DNA of 58,773 bases from Prochlorococcus marinus bv. HNLC1 (GTDB lineage Bacteria > Cyanobacteriota > Cyanobacteriia > PCC-6307 > Cyanobiaceae): positions 1,039,283 to 1,098,055 of the forward strand of contig GL947594.1 in the NCBI GenBank assembly GCA_000218705.1, in the 5' to 3' direction. The translations under genes were made by a program, and so were the position numbers. Every line of letters starts with the position of its first letter. Within the stretch, counting starts at the first letter, position 1. The notes under the pieces are model-generated. The model did no database searches. It had not been told where the DNA came from and saw nothing but the letters and a program-made list of their open reading frames with translations. Below are positions 48,250-57,410 of this stretch, one piece after another.

Positions 48250-48712
48250 GAATATTAAGTGAATAGTTTTTTTCGACAAGATTTTTGAATCTATCTATAT
48301 TTGCCTGTAATTCGTTGGTTACCATTTTCCCTAAAATATTTTCTTCCATTAATCTTGCAATCATTTTTGGTAATTCATAAGTTACTGAAAGATTGACTGA
48401 TGTTGAGTTTGTATTTTCTGTACTAAATATTACTGAACCTTTTGTTGGTAAGCCTCCAATTGATTCCCACTTTAACTTTTGTCGTTCAATTCTCTCTGTG
48501 ATTTGAGCTTTCCATTTAAATCTAAAACCATTTGCTGCAAGAGTCCACTCAGTTAAATCAGGAAGTGTTGATGTCTCTTGATCAATTGTTTTAACGGACT
48601 CTATCCAACTCATCCATAGAGGCATGGAATCTAAATCACTCCACGTATACCAAACATTTTCTAATGGAGCATTTACAGTCGTTATAACATCATGCTTAAG
48701 CCAAATTCCCAT
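48242..48712 (-). CDS. SRPBCC (START-like) domain protein
   Basis: The 156-residue protein has the polyketide-cyclase/dehydrase pattern: VTTVNAPLENVWYTWSDLDSMPLWMSWIESV (split, about 8-40) and VIFSTENTNSTSVNLSVTYEL (split). It follows zds by 2 bp on the same strand, so an accessory role in carotenoid metabolism or lipid binding is possible but unproven. Confidence 0.85.
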   Translation of the reverse strand: MGIWLKHDVITTVNAPLENVWYTWSDLDSMPLWMSWIESVKTIDQETSTLPDLTEWTLAANGFRFKWKAQITERIERQKLKWESIGGLPTKGSVIFSTENTNSTSVNLSVTYELPKMIARLMEENILGKMVTNELQANIDRFKNLVEKNYSLNIPN

Positions 48713-48714
48713 AA

Positions 48715-50172
48715 TTAGCTAACCGCGAGATTTTTCGCTAATTTTACTTCTTTATTAAGCATAACTGAGGCTGCTAAATGGCCACTCATTGTAGCACCTT
48801 CCATTGAATCTATATAGTCTTGCTTAGTATAACTTCCTGCAAGATAAAAGTTTTCTATCGAAGTTTTTTGATTAGGTCTAAATGGATCCATCCCAGGTGA
48901 TTCTCTATAGAGAGATTGCGGTATTTGGACAACATTGCTCCATAAAAGATTTAAATTTTTAGATGATGGGAATAATCTTCTCACTTCTTTATCAATTTCT
49001 TCAGTAATTTTTTCTTTTGATCTTCCAATCCAGCGATCTCCTGGTGTAAGGACGCACTGCAGTAATGAACCCATATTTTCTTTTCTATAGTCTTCAGGAC
49101 TTGTTAGTGCAAGATCAGCAAAACAACTAAATGATGCATCTGCAGAATATAAAAGATTATTTAATCCTGAAGGCGTATTAACATTTGTATTATTTTTATT
49201 TAATTCTGTAACCCAGCCATCATATCTTAGTTGAATTGTCGCTACAGCAACAGCTCTCAACTTACTGATACCTTGAAATTCACTTAATTCATACCATTCT
49301 TTAGGAATTATTTTTTTTATTCCAGGTACATCACAAGCAGCCAAGTATTTATCTGCGGATATTGATTTCTCTCCTTCTGATGTATCCATTAATAATTCAT
49401 CAACAATAAATGATGAAGAATTCTTTTGATAACTAATCTTTTTAACTTTATGATTTAAGTGTATTTTTGCACCTTTTTTTGTTATGTAATCTACGATTGG
49501 CTTTGTTAGCCATTTATGGGGTGATCCTTTTAATAAATTAAGCTTAGAAGCTTCTGTTTTAGCTGCAAACATCATAAAAATCGTCAACATACAACGTGCA
49601 GAAATATCATTGCAATTTATAAAGCCTAAGGCATAAGCTATAGGGTCCCACATTCTTTTTAAGCTTCTTTCACTCCCTCCATGATTCATGAACCATTGTT
49701 TGAAACTTATTTTATCAAGTTCTCTTATTATCACCATAGCCCCTTCATAATCAATTAATCCTCTCACAATAGGACTTGTTCCTAATGCGAGTGCATTTCT
49801 TATTTTATCAACTATATTTAATTGTTCAGTTGTAAAAAAAGCCTTTAAACCATTAAAAGGTGCTCCAATAGGAAATCTAAAATCCAATGATTTAAGATCT
49901 CCCCCATTATTTATGAAAAGATGTGTGTGCTCTTTAGGAAGTATATTTTCTAAAGCTCCAACCTTCTCCATTAATTTAAAAAGGTTTGCGTAATTATAAA
50001 AAAACACATGAAGACCCATTTCTATATGATTACCTTCTTTATCTTCCCAACTTCCAACTTTGCCTCCCCAAAATGAACGGCTTTCATATATGTCAACAGA
50101 GTGACCAGAATCAACTAGATCTACTGCTGCTGTTAAACCAGCCAAACCAGAACCAACTATCGCAATTTTCAC
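48715..50172 (-). CDS. zds: Zeta-carotene desaturase
   Basis: The 485-residue flavoprotein (CrtQ type) desaturates zeta-carotene toward lycopene. FAD fold IVGSGLAGLTAAVDL (about 4-18), ESRSFWGGKVGSW (about 30-42), the MGLHVFFYNYANLF segment (about 52-65) and the C-terminal FAD motif FYLAGSYTKQDYIDSMEGA (about 445-463). Plant-type desaturases like this are usual in cyanobacteria. Confidence 0.96.
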   Translation of the reverse strand: MKIAIVGSGLAGLTAAVDLVDSGHSVDIYESRSFWGGKVGSWEDKEGNHIEMGLHVFFYNYANLFKLMEKVGALENILPKEHTHLFINNGGDLKSLDFRFPIGAPFNGLKAFFTTEQLNIVDKIRNALALGTSPIVRGLIDYEGAMVIIRELDKISFKQWFMNHGGSERSLKRMWDPIAYALGFINCNDISARCMLTIFMMFAAKTEASKLNLLKGSPHKWLTKPIVDYITKKGAKIHLNHKVKKISYQKNSSSFIVDELLMDTSEGEKSISADKYLAACDVPGIKKIIPKEWYELSEFQGISKLRAVAVATIQLRYDGWVTELNKNNTNVNTPSGLNNLLYSADASFSCFADLALTSPEDYRKENMGSLLQCVLTPGDRWIGRSKEKITEEIDKEVRRLFPSSKNLNLLWSNVVQIPQSLYRESPGMDPFRPNQKTSIENFYLAGSYTKQDYIDSMEGATMSGHLAASVMLNKEVKLAKNLAVS

Positions 50173-50290
50173 GTTTTCATTTAATTATAACAAAAATAAT
50201 ACGCATTTATAACAAAAAGAATATGCTAAGGGTATAAGGAATGCACCAAGCTAATCATTTTTATAATATAGGTAATGAGTTACTTCAAAT

Positions 50291-50683
50291 ATGACAGAAA
50301 CCAAAATTAATGAAAAATTAAAAAATTCTGATGATGGGAAGGGAATACTTATTACTGGTACCGCAATACAACAAATATCTAATTTGATTAAAAATCAAGT
50401 TGATAAAAAAGCACTGAGAGTTGGAGTAAGATCTGGAGGATGCAGTGGTATGAGTTATACAATGGATTTTATTGGAGAAGATGAGATAAATTCAGATGAT
50501 AAAATTTATGATTATTCACTAAGCGAGGATGTCGCTTTTCAAGTTGTATGTGATCCGAAAAGTTTACTTTATATCTATGGGATGCAGTTAGATTTCAGTA
50601 CTGAACTTATTGGGGGAGGATTTAACTTTACTAATCCCAATGCATCGCAAACATGCGGATGTGGTAGTTCTTTTGCTGTTTAA
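50291..50683 (+). CDS. HesB/IscA/SufA-type Fe-S carrier
   Basis: The 130-residue A-type carrier has the three conserved cysteines in RSGGCSGMSY (about 52-61) and TCGCGSSF (about 121-128) with FDFST-type segment QLDFSTELIGGGF. It carries Fe-S clusters from scaffold to apoproteins. The N-terminal ~18 residues are an extension. Divergent from zds. Confidence 0.93.
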   Translation: MTETKINEKLKNSDDGKGILITGTAIQQISNLIKNQVDKKALRVGVRSGGCSGMSYTMDFIGEDEINSDDKIYDYSLSEDVAFQVVCDPKSLLYIYGMQLDFSTELIGGGFNFTNPNASQTCGCGSSFAV

Positions 50684-50697
50684 ACAATTTTAGAAAT

Positions 50698-51114
50698 ATG
50701 AATGATATTGAAGCAGAATTTAATGCAGCTTTATCTAGATATGAAGCAGGAGAAGATTTACTACCTTTAGTTGATGATTTTAAAAAAATAATTAATCAAA
50801 TTCCTAATCATTTTGCCGCATGGACTTGTTTAGCATGGCTTTATTTGTTGCTAAAAAATAATAACGAAGCACTATTTGCAGCTAAACAAGCTGTTAAATT
50901 AAATGGTCAAGATTTGCAAGCACGTATGAATCTATCTCTAGCCTTATTAGCTACAAATACAAAAGGTGTGAGAGAGAATATTGATTTAATTAAAAGGATT
51001 ATGATTATGGCTCCTGATTTAGAGAAAGATCTTAAATTATCAGTTGAAGACGGGTTCTCAAAATATCCAGAATGGCCAGAATTAAAAAAAGTTAAAAAGT
51101 GGTTGGATTTTTAA
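50698..51114 (+). CDS. TPR-repeat protein
   Basis: The 138-residue helical protein contains two to three tetratricopeptide repeats (AAWTCLAWLYLLLKNNNEAL, about 40-59; FAAKQAVKLNGQDLQARMNL, about 61-80). TPRs mediate protein contacts; no partner is evident. It lies 15 bp after the HesB gene and 1 bp before the LpxB-like gene. Confidence 0.82.
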   Translation: MNDIEAEFNAALSRYEAGEDLLPLVDDFKKIINQIPNHFAAWTCLAWLYLLLKNNNEALFAAKQAVKLNGQDLQARMNLSLALLATNTKGVRENIDLIKRIMIMAPDLEKDLKLSVEDGFSKYPEWPELKKVKKWLDF

Positions 51115-51115
51115 T

Positions 51116-52319
51116 TTGCCAAGAATTTTAGTATTAAGTAATGGTCATGGTGAAGATGTATCTGGATGCATTTTAGCGAGAAGATTAATATCAATTGGAA
51201 ATAAAGTTGAAGCTTTACCAATAGTTGGTTTAGGTGAAGCATATAAGAAAGAAAAAATAAATATCATTGGCAAAACAAGAAAATTTAATACTGGAGGCTT
51301 AGGTTATAACTCCTTAAAAGGAAGAATATATGATTTATTTAATGGTCAGATATATTATTTTTTAAAAAAAATTTGGATTGTTTTTCTAATAAGAAAAAAA
51401 TACGATTATTTCCTTGTGGTTGGTGATATAGTCCCAATTTTTTTTGCATGGTTATCTAGAAAAAAATATTTTACATATTTAGTAGCATATTCAAGTCATT
51501 ACGAGGGTAAATTGAATCTTCCTTGGCCATGCAAATATTTTTTAAAATCGCCAAATTCAATAAGAATTTACACTAGAGATCTCTTAACCTCTATTGATTT
51601 AAGTAATCAATTAAAAAAAGAAGTTCTTTTTTTTGGGTAATCCATTTATTGATAAATTATTAAAAAATAATATTAAAGATTCAAATAATTCATTTCATAT
51701 TGCTTTATTACCTGGAAGTAGAATTAATGAGCTGATAAATAATTTTGATTTAATGCTAGATATTATTCAAGAACTTGCTAATTATAAATTTTTTAAAAAA
51801 ATAAAATTTAATTTTGCTCTTTCATCAGATCTGAAAATGGAAAATGTGCAAAATATATTGGAAATGAGAAATTGGCAATTTGAGAAGATATTATCTAGTA
51901 ATTTTAAACTTTTATATAGTTATAAATCTATTAAAGTTTTTTTTAAATGGAATTCTTTTGAAGATATTTTAACTGAATCTGATTTAGCAATAAGTATGTC
52001 TGGTACTGCTGCTGAACAAGTAGTAGGCATGTCAAAACCAGTCTTACAGGTAGAAGGTAAGGGCCCTCAGTTTACCAAGGCATTTGCAGAAGCTCAGCGT
52101 AGATTATTAGGTCAGCATGTTTATTGCTTTACAAATTTTTCTAATAAAAATGAGCAGATTAATGGAACTATAGATTTGATTATCAAAATTATGTATCTAA
52201 TGAAGTTAGATAATTCTTTTTTAAAATCTTGTAAAGAGAATGCTAGAAATAGACTTGGAAATAAAAATGCTACTGTAAAAATAACATCTGACATAGAAAA
52301 GTATTTAATCAGTGATTGA
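51116..52319 (+). CDS. LpxB-related protein (extra T near 51630)
   Basis: The N-terminal frame (TTG 51116) has ILVLSNGHGEDVSGCILARR (about 4-23) and VVGDIVPIFFAWLSRKK. It stops at 51640 after EVLFFG. The adjacent frame continues GNPFIDKLLK, then HIALLPGSRINEL (the LpxB-like GSR motif), MSGTAAEQV and GKGPQFTKAFAEAQRRLLG. One surplus T in the T8 at 51627-51634 explains the break; repaired length 400 residues. These proteins resemble lipid-A-disaccharide synthase, but the cyanobacterial substrate is unknown. Confidence 0.87.
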
Positions 52320-52581
52320 TTTTATTTCAAGATTTGATTTTAAAAAATATTTGGATAATTTTTTATTATGTAATTTATTTATAGTAATTTTTAGTGCATT
52401 ATTTTTTATATTTTCATTGATTATGGAAATCAATGGGAAATCTATTTTTCTTAACTTTTTTAGGAGGATTTGGGAGCCTTTTATATTACCTGCAATAACA
52501 ATTTTAATCTTTAGTACATTATTAATAGCATTTATTTCTTGGTTAAAGAAGAAAGTGCTTCCTGAAGAAGAGGATATTTAA
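52312..52581 (+). CDS. Small two-helix membrane protein
   Basis: An 89-residue ORF starting at GTG 52312, overlapping the LpxB-like gene by 8 bp. Two hydrophobic helices (about 17-38 and 56-75) are followed by a charged tail KKKVLPEEEDI. No family recognised. It overlaps the convergent epimerase gene end by 50 bp, which is unusual but possible given the strong hydrophobic pattern. Confidence 0.6.
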   Translation: MIDFISRFDFKKYLDNFLLCNLFIVIFSALFFIFSLIMEINGKSIFLNFFRRIWEPFILPAITILIFSTLLIAFISWLKKKVLPEEEDI

Positions 52582-53461
52582 ATTTAAAGAAATTATTTAA
52601 CTTAATGCTTTTTATCTTTTGACCTTCTAACAATAATTTAGCACCATCTCCTAAAATTAATTTTAAAGTTGCACCTGGAACAGGTAATAAATTAGGCCTT
52701 TGAAGGCACTGCGCTAACGTTGATGAAAATTCTCTCATCTTGACAGGTTCTGGAGATACAGCATTAATTATTCCAGAATATTTTTTATCTTTTATTGCGT
52801 TAACAATAATATCGCATAAGTCATCTATGTGAATCCAACTCATCCATTGATTACCGTCCCCAATAGGGCCTCCTAATCCAACTTTAAAGATTGGTAGCAT
52901 TTTACCTAAGGCCCCACCATTAACTCCTAGTACTATCCCAATCCGCAGAATGACTAATCTTGTAAAGAATGGTTTTTGAGAAGCAGCTTCTTCCCACTTT
53001 TTGCATAAATTTGCAAGAAAATCTTCGCCACCAGGGCTTGTCTCGTCAAATATCTTATCTAAACTAGTCCCATAAAATCCAATAGCGGAAGCATTTATGA
53101 TAACTTTTGGATTGATTTTATTTTTTTTGAGATTTTTCATCAAATTAGAAGTGGTATTTATTCTGCTCTTTTCAATCTCTAGTTTTTGTTCCTCTGACCA
53201 TCTCTTATCAGTAATAGGTTCTCCACTAAGATTGATTATCCCATCGCAACTTTTAAGTTGATTTAACAGGTTAATATCATTCCAACTTTTCTCTTGAGCC
53301 AAATTTAATTTCAAAAATGCAATCTTTTCAAAGGAAGAATTAATTTTTAACTGATTAATATTTTTTCTACTAATTAAACATAATTCATGTCCATCAGATA
53401 TTAATTTTGGGATTAAACTCTTTCCAATAAATCCAGTGCAACCTAACAATAAAATTCGCAT
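52532..53461 (-). CDS. TIGR01777-family NAD(P)-dependent epimerase (YfcH type)
   Basis: The 309-residue protein has the Rossmann start LLGCTGFIGKSLIPKL (about 4-19), INLSGEPITDKRWSEEQK (about 74-91), ASAIGFYG (about 124-131) and WMSWIHIDDL (about 208-217), the TIGR01777 signature. An SDR-like fold of unknown substrate; plant relatives are linked to plastid division (GC1). Confidence 0.93.
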   Translation of the reverse strand: MRILLLGCTGFIGKSLIPKLISDGHELCLISRKNINQLKINSSFEKIAFLKLNLAQEKSWNDINLLNQLKSCDGIINLSGEPITDKRWSEEQKLEIEKSRINTTSNLMKNLKKNKINPKVIINASAIGFYGTSLDKIFDETSPGGEDFLANLCKKWEEAASQKPFFTRLVILRIGIVLGVNGGALGKMLPIFKVGLGGPIGDGNQWMSWIHIDDLCDIIVNAIKDKKYSGIINAVSPEPVKMREFSSTLAQCLQRPNLLPVPGATLKLILGDGAKLLLEGQKIKSIKLNNFFKFKYPLLQEALSSLTKK

Positions 53462-53600
53462 TTTTTTTATTAATATTATTAAACCTTAGATAATTTTTTT
53501 ATTTTCTGCAGACATTTAGAAAACATTCCTTGTTTTATTTTGTAAGATGTATTTTTATGTCTAATTTAATAGATTATTATTAAGTTTTGATCTTGAGTTT

Positions 53601-53846
53601 ATGACGGAATCAATACAAAAAAAACCACTTAAAAAAGGAAGTTTAGTCGTCCTTGATAGGGAAAAATATATAAACAGTGTGGAATCTTTGGCAAGTGATA
53701 TTGAATTACCAAATTATGTATTTGAAGGTCCAGGTGAAATACTTGGTATTAAAGAGGATTATGCTCAAGTAAGATGGAGAAGGCCAGTGCCAGATGTATG
53801 GTTTAAATTAGAGCAGCTTAAGGAATATACTCCTGAGGAGAGTTGA
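53601..53846 (+). CDS. ndhO: NAD(P)H-quinone oxidoreductase subunit O
   Basis: The 81-residue NdhO has KKGSLVVLDREKY (about 11-23), YVFEGPGEILGIKEDYAQVRWRRPVPDVWFKLEQL (split, about 39-73). NdhO is a cyanobacteria/plastid-specific peripheral subunit of NDH-1, which drives cyclic electron flow and CO2 uptake on thylakoids. Convergent with the dnaJ-like gene. Confidence 0.95.
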   Translation: MTESIQKKPLKKGSLVVLDREKYINSVESLASDIELPNYVFEGPGEILGIKEDYAQVRWRRPVPDVWFKLEQLKEYTPEES

Positions 53847-53849
53847 TAT

Positions 53850-54527
53850 TTAAAAGGAAATATTTCTCTTATTAATGTTCATCTTTAGTTGAATTCTTTT
53901 AGCCTCTTTCATCATTTGCTTTCCATCAAATAAATAGTCATCAACATATCCTTGTGTATATCTATCTAATTCATCTAATGCATCTTGAACTTGAGAAAAA
54001 CAATGATATAAGTCCAAGCCAATAGAGGAAATAGAACTTGGAACTGCCTGAGATTTAAAAAGAGATGAGGCTTTTTCAATTTTTTTTCTACTTTCATTTA
54101 AATAAGAACTGAATGCATCCATTAATTCATCATCGTAAGGATCAGCTGAGAGCTTTTTAATTTCATCATTTAGAGGTTTTATTACTTGTGAGATGAATCT
54201 ATTGATGGGGTTATATATTTTTTTTATCCAATCTTTAATATCTTGATCTTTATTTGTTGAGTTATTTTTTTTATTTTTTAGTTCTGATGACCAATTTTCA
54301 TTTTTACTAACAATATAACTCTCATCATTAAACAATGATTTGTCATGGATGGCTTTTTTGTGAGGATCATTTAAAGTCTCCCAAGCGAGCTGTAAAGCTA
54401 AGAACTTTTCATTATCTCCACCAGTATCAGGATGGTATTTTTTAGCCAATAAACGATATGCAGACTTTATTTCATTTCTGGTTGCATTTTGCTTTAAACC
54501 TAGTTCTTTATAATAATTTTTCATCAT
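53850..54527 (-). CDS. DnaJ-domain protein
   Basis: The 225-residue protein has an N-terminal J domain with the HPD motif (KKYHPDTGGDNEKFLAL, about 29-45) and then a charged helical region with no zinc fingers or C-terminal DnaJ substrate domain. It probably recruits an Hsp70 (DnaK) to an unknown client. It follows cysK by 8 bp. Confidence 0.92.
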   Translation of the reverse strand: MMKNYYKELGLKQNATRNEIKSAYRLLAKKYHPDTGGDNEKFLALQLAWETLNDPHKKAIHDKSLFNDESYIVSKNENWSSELKNKKNNSTNKDQDIKDWIKKIYNPINRFISQVIKPLNDEIKKLSADPYDDELMDAFSSYLNESRKKIEKASSLFKSQAVPSSISSIGLDLYHCFSQVQDALDELDRYTQGYVDDYLFDGKQMMKEAKRIQLKMNINKRNISF

Positions 54528-54535
54528 TAATTTCG

Positions 54536-55504
54536 TTATAAATATCCATCATTTCTAGCTTGAATAGATGTATTTGAATCAAACATTGCCGTAGATAAAT
54601 ATCTTTCTCCAAAGCTTGGCAAGATTACAATAATTCTTTTATCTTTAAATTCTTTTCTCTTCCCTATTTGTATTGTCGCTGCGAGTGCGGCACCACTACT
54701 GATCCCTGATAAGAGTCCTTCTGTCTTAGCTAAAACTCTACCAAAATAAAATGCTTCTTCATCTTGAATTGTTAATACTTCATCAATTAAATCTTTTTTT
54801 AATACTTTTGGAATAAAACCTGCTCCGATGCCTTGAATTTGATGAGCACCAGGACTTTTACCAGATATAACTGCGCTTTTTTCGGGTTCAACAGCAAAGA
54901 TTTTACAACTTGGATTTACTTCTTTGAGATAACTTGCGCAGCCAGTAACAGTGCCACCTGTTCCTACTCCAGTAACTAGACCATCTATATTGTGATTGGA
55001 TTGTTCCCATATTTCCTTGGCTGTTGTTTTAGCGTGAATTTCAGGATTTGCAAGGTTTTCAAATTGATTAAATTGAAAACTATCATTTATATCGTTGGCT
55101 AATTCTTTTGCTAGATTTAGTGCACCTTTCATTCCTTCATATCCTGGCGTTAATCTTAATTCAGCCCCGTATGCTCTTAACATTGCTCTCCGCTCGATAC
55201 TCATTGTGTCTGGCATGGTAAGTATTAATTTGTAACCTTTAGCAGCTGATACCATGGCTAGAGCAATTCCAGTATTTCCGCTAGTGGCTTCTATTAAGGT
55301 TGTCTTCCCTGGAGATATAAGGCCTTTATTTTCTGCTGATAAAATCATTGAGTAAGCAATTCTATCCTTGACAGATGCAGAAGGATTAAAACTTTCTAAT
55401 TTAGCAATTATTTCTGGGTAACAGTTATATTCTTTTCTAATTCTATTTAGTTTTACTAATGGTGTGTTACCTACAAGTTGGGTAATATCGTTAGCAATAT
55501 CCAT
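54536..55504 (-). CDS. cysK: Cysteine synthase A (O-acetylserine sulfhydrylase)
   Basis: The 322-residue PLP enzyme makes cysteine from O-acetylserine and sulfide. PLP lysine in NPSASVKDRIAYSM (about 40-53), substrate loop EATSGNTGIALA (about 68-79), PLP-phosphate loop GVGTGGTVTG (about 177-186) and SGISSGAA (about 265-272). With cysH it gives two sulfate-assimilation enzymes in the window. Confidence 0.96.
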   Translation of the reverse strand: MDIANDITQLVGNTPLVKLNRIRKEYNCYPEIIAKLESFNPSASVKDRIAYSMILSAENKGLISPGKTTLIEATSGNTGIALAMVSAAKGYKLILTMPDTMSIERRAMLRAYGAELRLTPGYEGMKGALNLAKELANDINDSFQFNQFENLANPEIHAKTTAKEIWEQSNHNIDGLVTGVGTGGTVTGCASYLKEVNPSCKIFAVEPEKSAVISGKSPGAHQIQGIGAGFIPKVLKKDLIDEVLTIQDEEAFYFGRVLAKTEGLLSGISSGAALAATIQIGKRKEFKDKRIIVILPSFGERYLSTAMFDSNTSIQARNDGYL

Positions 55505-55653
55505 ATTATGATAGTTTCTAAATTATTAAGGTAATTAATATTTACTTCATAATAAACTTATTTATTATTTTTTAAGAAAATACTCTATTTATAAATATAT
55601 CTTTTTCTATTGGAAGTCTCTATAGTTAATCTATTATTAGATTAAAAGATTTT

Positions 55654-55920
55654 ATGTTCACTTTAGAATTATCCCTGAGATATTCACCATTTCCAATCTC
55701 AATACAAAAGAAAGAACATGATGATGTTTTAAGGGTTTATGAGCAGATTAAAAACGCAATGAGAGAAAATGCAGATTCTGTATTAATTGATTTGACATGT
55801 GACAAAATCAAGAGTAAGTCTATAACTGTATTGTCTAAGGAAATTATTGCTGTTCAAATTTATGAAAAGTCTGCAATAGCTGGTGGATCAAAAAGGCCAG
55901 GGTTCTCCTTAGAAAGCTAA
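55654..55920 (+). CDS. Conserved hypothetical protein
   Basis: An unrecognised 88-residue soluble protein: MFTLELSLRYSPFPISIQKK, a helical middle, SVLIDLTCDKIKSKSITVLS, and a Gly-rich end AGGSKRPGFSLES. The alternating strand/helix pattern and the conserved-looking ends suggest a small folded domain. Its stop abuts the following ABC ATPase gene, so the two are probably co-transcribed. Confidence 0.7.
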   Translation: MFTLELSLRYSPFPISIQKKEHDDVLRVYEQIKNAMRENADSVLIDLTCDKIKSKSITVLSKEIIAVQIYEKSAIAGGSKRPGFSLES

Positions 55921-56607
55921 GTGATGTCTATCTATGGACAATCAAAGAAAGATGAATGTAACAAGTTAATTTTTGAAGATGTCCATTTTGCTTGGCATGA
56001 TAAAAAAGATTTTGTTATAAAAAATTGTAGCTTCTCTCTATCAGAACCAGGTTTATGGATGCTGGTCGGAGAAAATGGATGTGGTAAAAGTACACTTCTA
56101 AAATTAATAAAAGGAATTTTGCAACCAACTTATGGATATATTAAGAGACCTTCTAATTTATCTTTAGTATTTCAAAATCCAGATCATCAAATATTGATGC
56201 CAACTTGTGGAAGTGAGCTAATTTTAAATATGAAAGGTGATTTAAGTAAGAGAGTTATTAATTACAAAGTTAAGCATTCCTTAAATTCTGTAGGTTTAGA
56301 GGGTTTTTGGAAAAGACCTATACATACTTTAAGTGGGGGACAAAAACAAAGATTGGCAATAGCTTCGGCATTTATCAGTGAAAGTAATTTTATTTTAATG
56401 GATGAGCCAACGGCATTTTTAGATAAATTGAGTAGAAAAAAAATACTTGATATCATAAAAACTTTGATTCAAAATAAAACTCATCCTAAAACAGTGTTAT
56501 GGATTACTCATAGGTTAGATGAATTAGTTTATGCAGATAAAGTATCTGTTATGAAAATGGGTAAATTATCATCTTGGCAAAAACCAAATAATTTAAAATA
56601 TAATTAA
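55921..56607 (+). CDS. ABC transporter ATP-binding protein (CbiO/EcfA-like)
   Basis: The 228-residue ATPase has Walker A GENGCGKST (about 51-59), Q-loop FQNPDHQI (about 83-90), signature LSGGQKQRLAIA (about 137-148), Walker B FILMDEPTAF (about 156-165) and H-loop WITHRLDEL (about 195-203). The FQNPDHQ Q-loop is typical of ECF/cobalt-type ATPases. No membrane subunit is adjacent. The start is GTG 55921 or ATG 55924. Confidence 0.88.
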   Translation: MMSIYGQSKKDECNKLIFEDVHFAWHDKKDFVIKNCSFSLSEPGLWMLVGENGCGKSTLLKLIKGILQPTYGYIKRPSNLSLVFQNPDHQILMPTCGSELILNMKGDLSKRVINYKVKHSLNSVGLEGFWKRPIHTLSGGQKQRLAIASAFISESNFILMDEPTAFLDKLSRKKILDIIKTLIQNKTHPKTVLWITHRLDELVYADKVSVMKMGKLSSWQKPNNLKYN

Positions 56608-56652
56608 ACCCCCCTTGTCATTTGGTGGGTATAAGAGTTAAATTTTTAATAT

Positions 56653-56724
56653 TCCTCGGTAGCTCAGCGGTAGAGCGATCGGCTGTTAACCGATTGGTCG
56701 CAGGTTCGAATCCCGCCCGGGGAG
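56653..56724 (+). tRNA. tRNA-Asn (GTT)
   Basis: Acceptor TCCTCGG/CCGGGGA with discriminator G, D-arm GCTC-AGCGGTA-GAGC, anticodon stem-loop GATCGGCTGTTAACCGATT with GTT, and T-arm GCAGG-TTCGAAT-CCCGC. No CCA is encoded. A hairpin terminator follows at 56761-56787. Confidence 0.97.
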
Positions 56725-56760
56725 TTTTTTATGCAACAGTTAAAACTGAAGATGCTTATG

Positions 56761-56787
56761 AAATGCCTATACCTTTGGGCATTTTTT
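56761..56787 (+). terminator. Intrinsic terminator after tRNA-Asn
   Basis: AAATGCC (56761-56767) pairs with GGCATTT (56778-56784), followed by further T residues. Confidence 0.6.
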
Positions 56788-56870
56788 ATGTCCTATAGGC
56801 AGTTGTCACGTTTTAATTTGTCTATTCTGCAGTTCAGAGAAAGGAAAATTAATGACATAATAAGACATCT

Positions 56871-56914
56871 TGACCAATCTGGCATTGGTCATTTTGTTAT
56901 TTGATTGGTCATTT
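56871..56914. repeat. Short inverted repeat TGACCAAT with an extra copy
   Basis: TGACCAAT (56871-56878) and ATTGGTCA (56884-56891) form a perfect 8-bp hairpin, and ATTGGTCA recurs at 56904-56911. The stretch 56788-56945 otherwise holds no gene I can support. It could be a terminator or a protein-binding site at the edge of the duplicated sRNA region. Confidence 0.35.
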
Positions 56915-56945
56915 AATTAATATCTATTAATTAAAGTTTTTACCC

Positions 56946-57110
56946 TCAATCGCAATATATTAAACAGTGATTATTGGTTGGATGTTCTAAGCATTCCTTT
57001 TCCCAATAGGTTTGCTTGATTTCTTTCTTCGGTGTTTCAACTTTAGTATCTACATAGTTGAAAGCATTCAGGAATCTTGGAAGAATTGTGAACGTATTAG
57101 CGAGTTTCAT
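56946..57110 (-). CDS. Small protein of the MKL-FTIL-YCD pair, copy A
   Basis: A 54-residue ORF with a good ribosome-binding site: AGGAGGT five bases before ATG 57110-57108. It starts MKLANTFTILPRFLNAFNYV, has a charged middle (TPKKEIKQTYWEKE) and ends CLIYCD at the TGA 56946-56948. The start region, the FTIL-x-R block, the N-x-x-Y and the C-x-x-Y-C-D end are shared with the ORF at 57593-57787, so the two are paralogues. No membrane helix and no known family; two cysteines near the end could be a redox or metal site. Confidence 0.7.
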   Translation of the reverse strand: MKLANTFTILPRFLNAFNYVDTKVETPKKEIKQTYWEKECLEHPTNNHCLIYCD

Positions 57111-57224
57111 AAGACCTCCTATTGTTGTTCTACTCCTTTATTATCCTCCTATTACCATTAAATTTATAGTTCGGTTTTAGGAACCTAAAAGTATCGTTTT
57201 GAATATTTCAAGATAATGTTTTCA

Positions 57225-57321
57225 TAAAAAAAGACCCCTATCACTAGAGGTCTTTTCAAGGTCTTATTGAATCCAGTGTATCCTTGTTTCCACTGTTTCA
57301 ATAAAACCACTCCTACACACA
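57225..57321 (-). ncRNA. Yfr2-family small RNA, copy A
   Basis: On the minus strand a TATATA-like -10 is followed by GTGTGTAGGAGT, then a 12-bp stem (57297-57308 with 57260-57271) enclosing GAAACAGTGGAAACAAGG. It ends in an intrinsic terminator, GACCTCTAGTGATAGGGGTC (57233-57252) plus seven T. The GGAAACA loop motif, about 97-nt length and 5' AGGAG element fit the Yfr2-5 family described in Prochlorococcus. A near copy lies at 58073-58168 with stem positions changed but paired. Confidence 0.75.
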
Positions 57322-57410
57322 TATATACGTTATGCCATATATTCTTTTTATGTGGAAGGTGGCAATGGAATGTTACTTAACTGTCACATGTGCCAATTCT
57401 TAAGAAAAGT

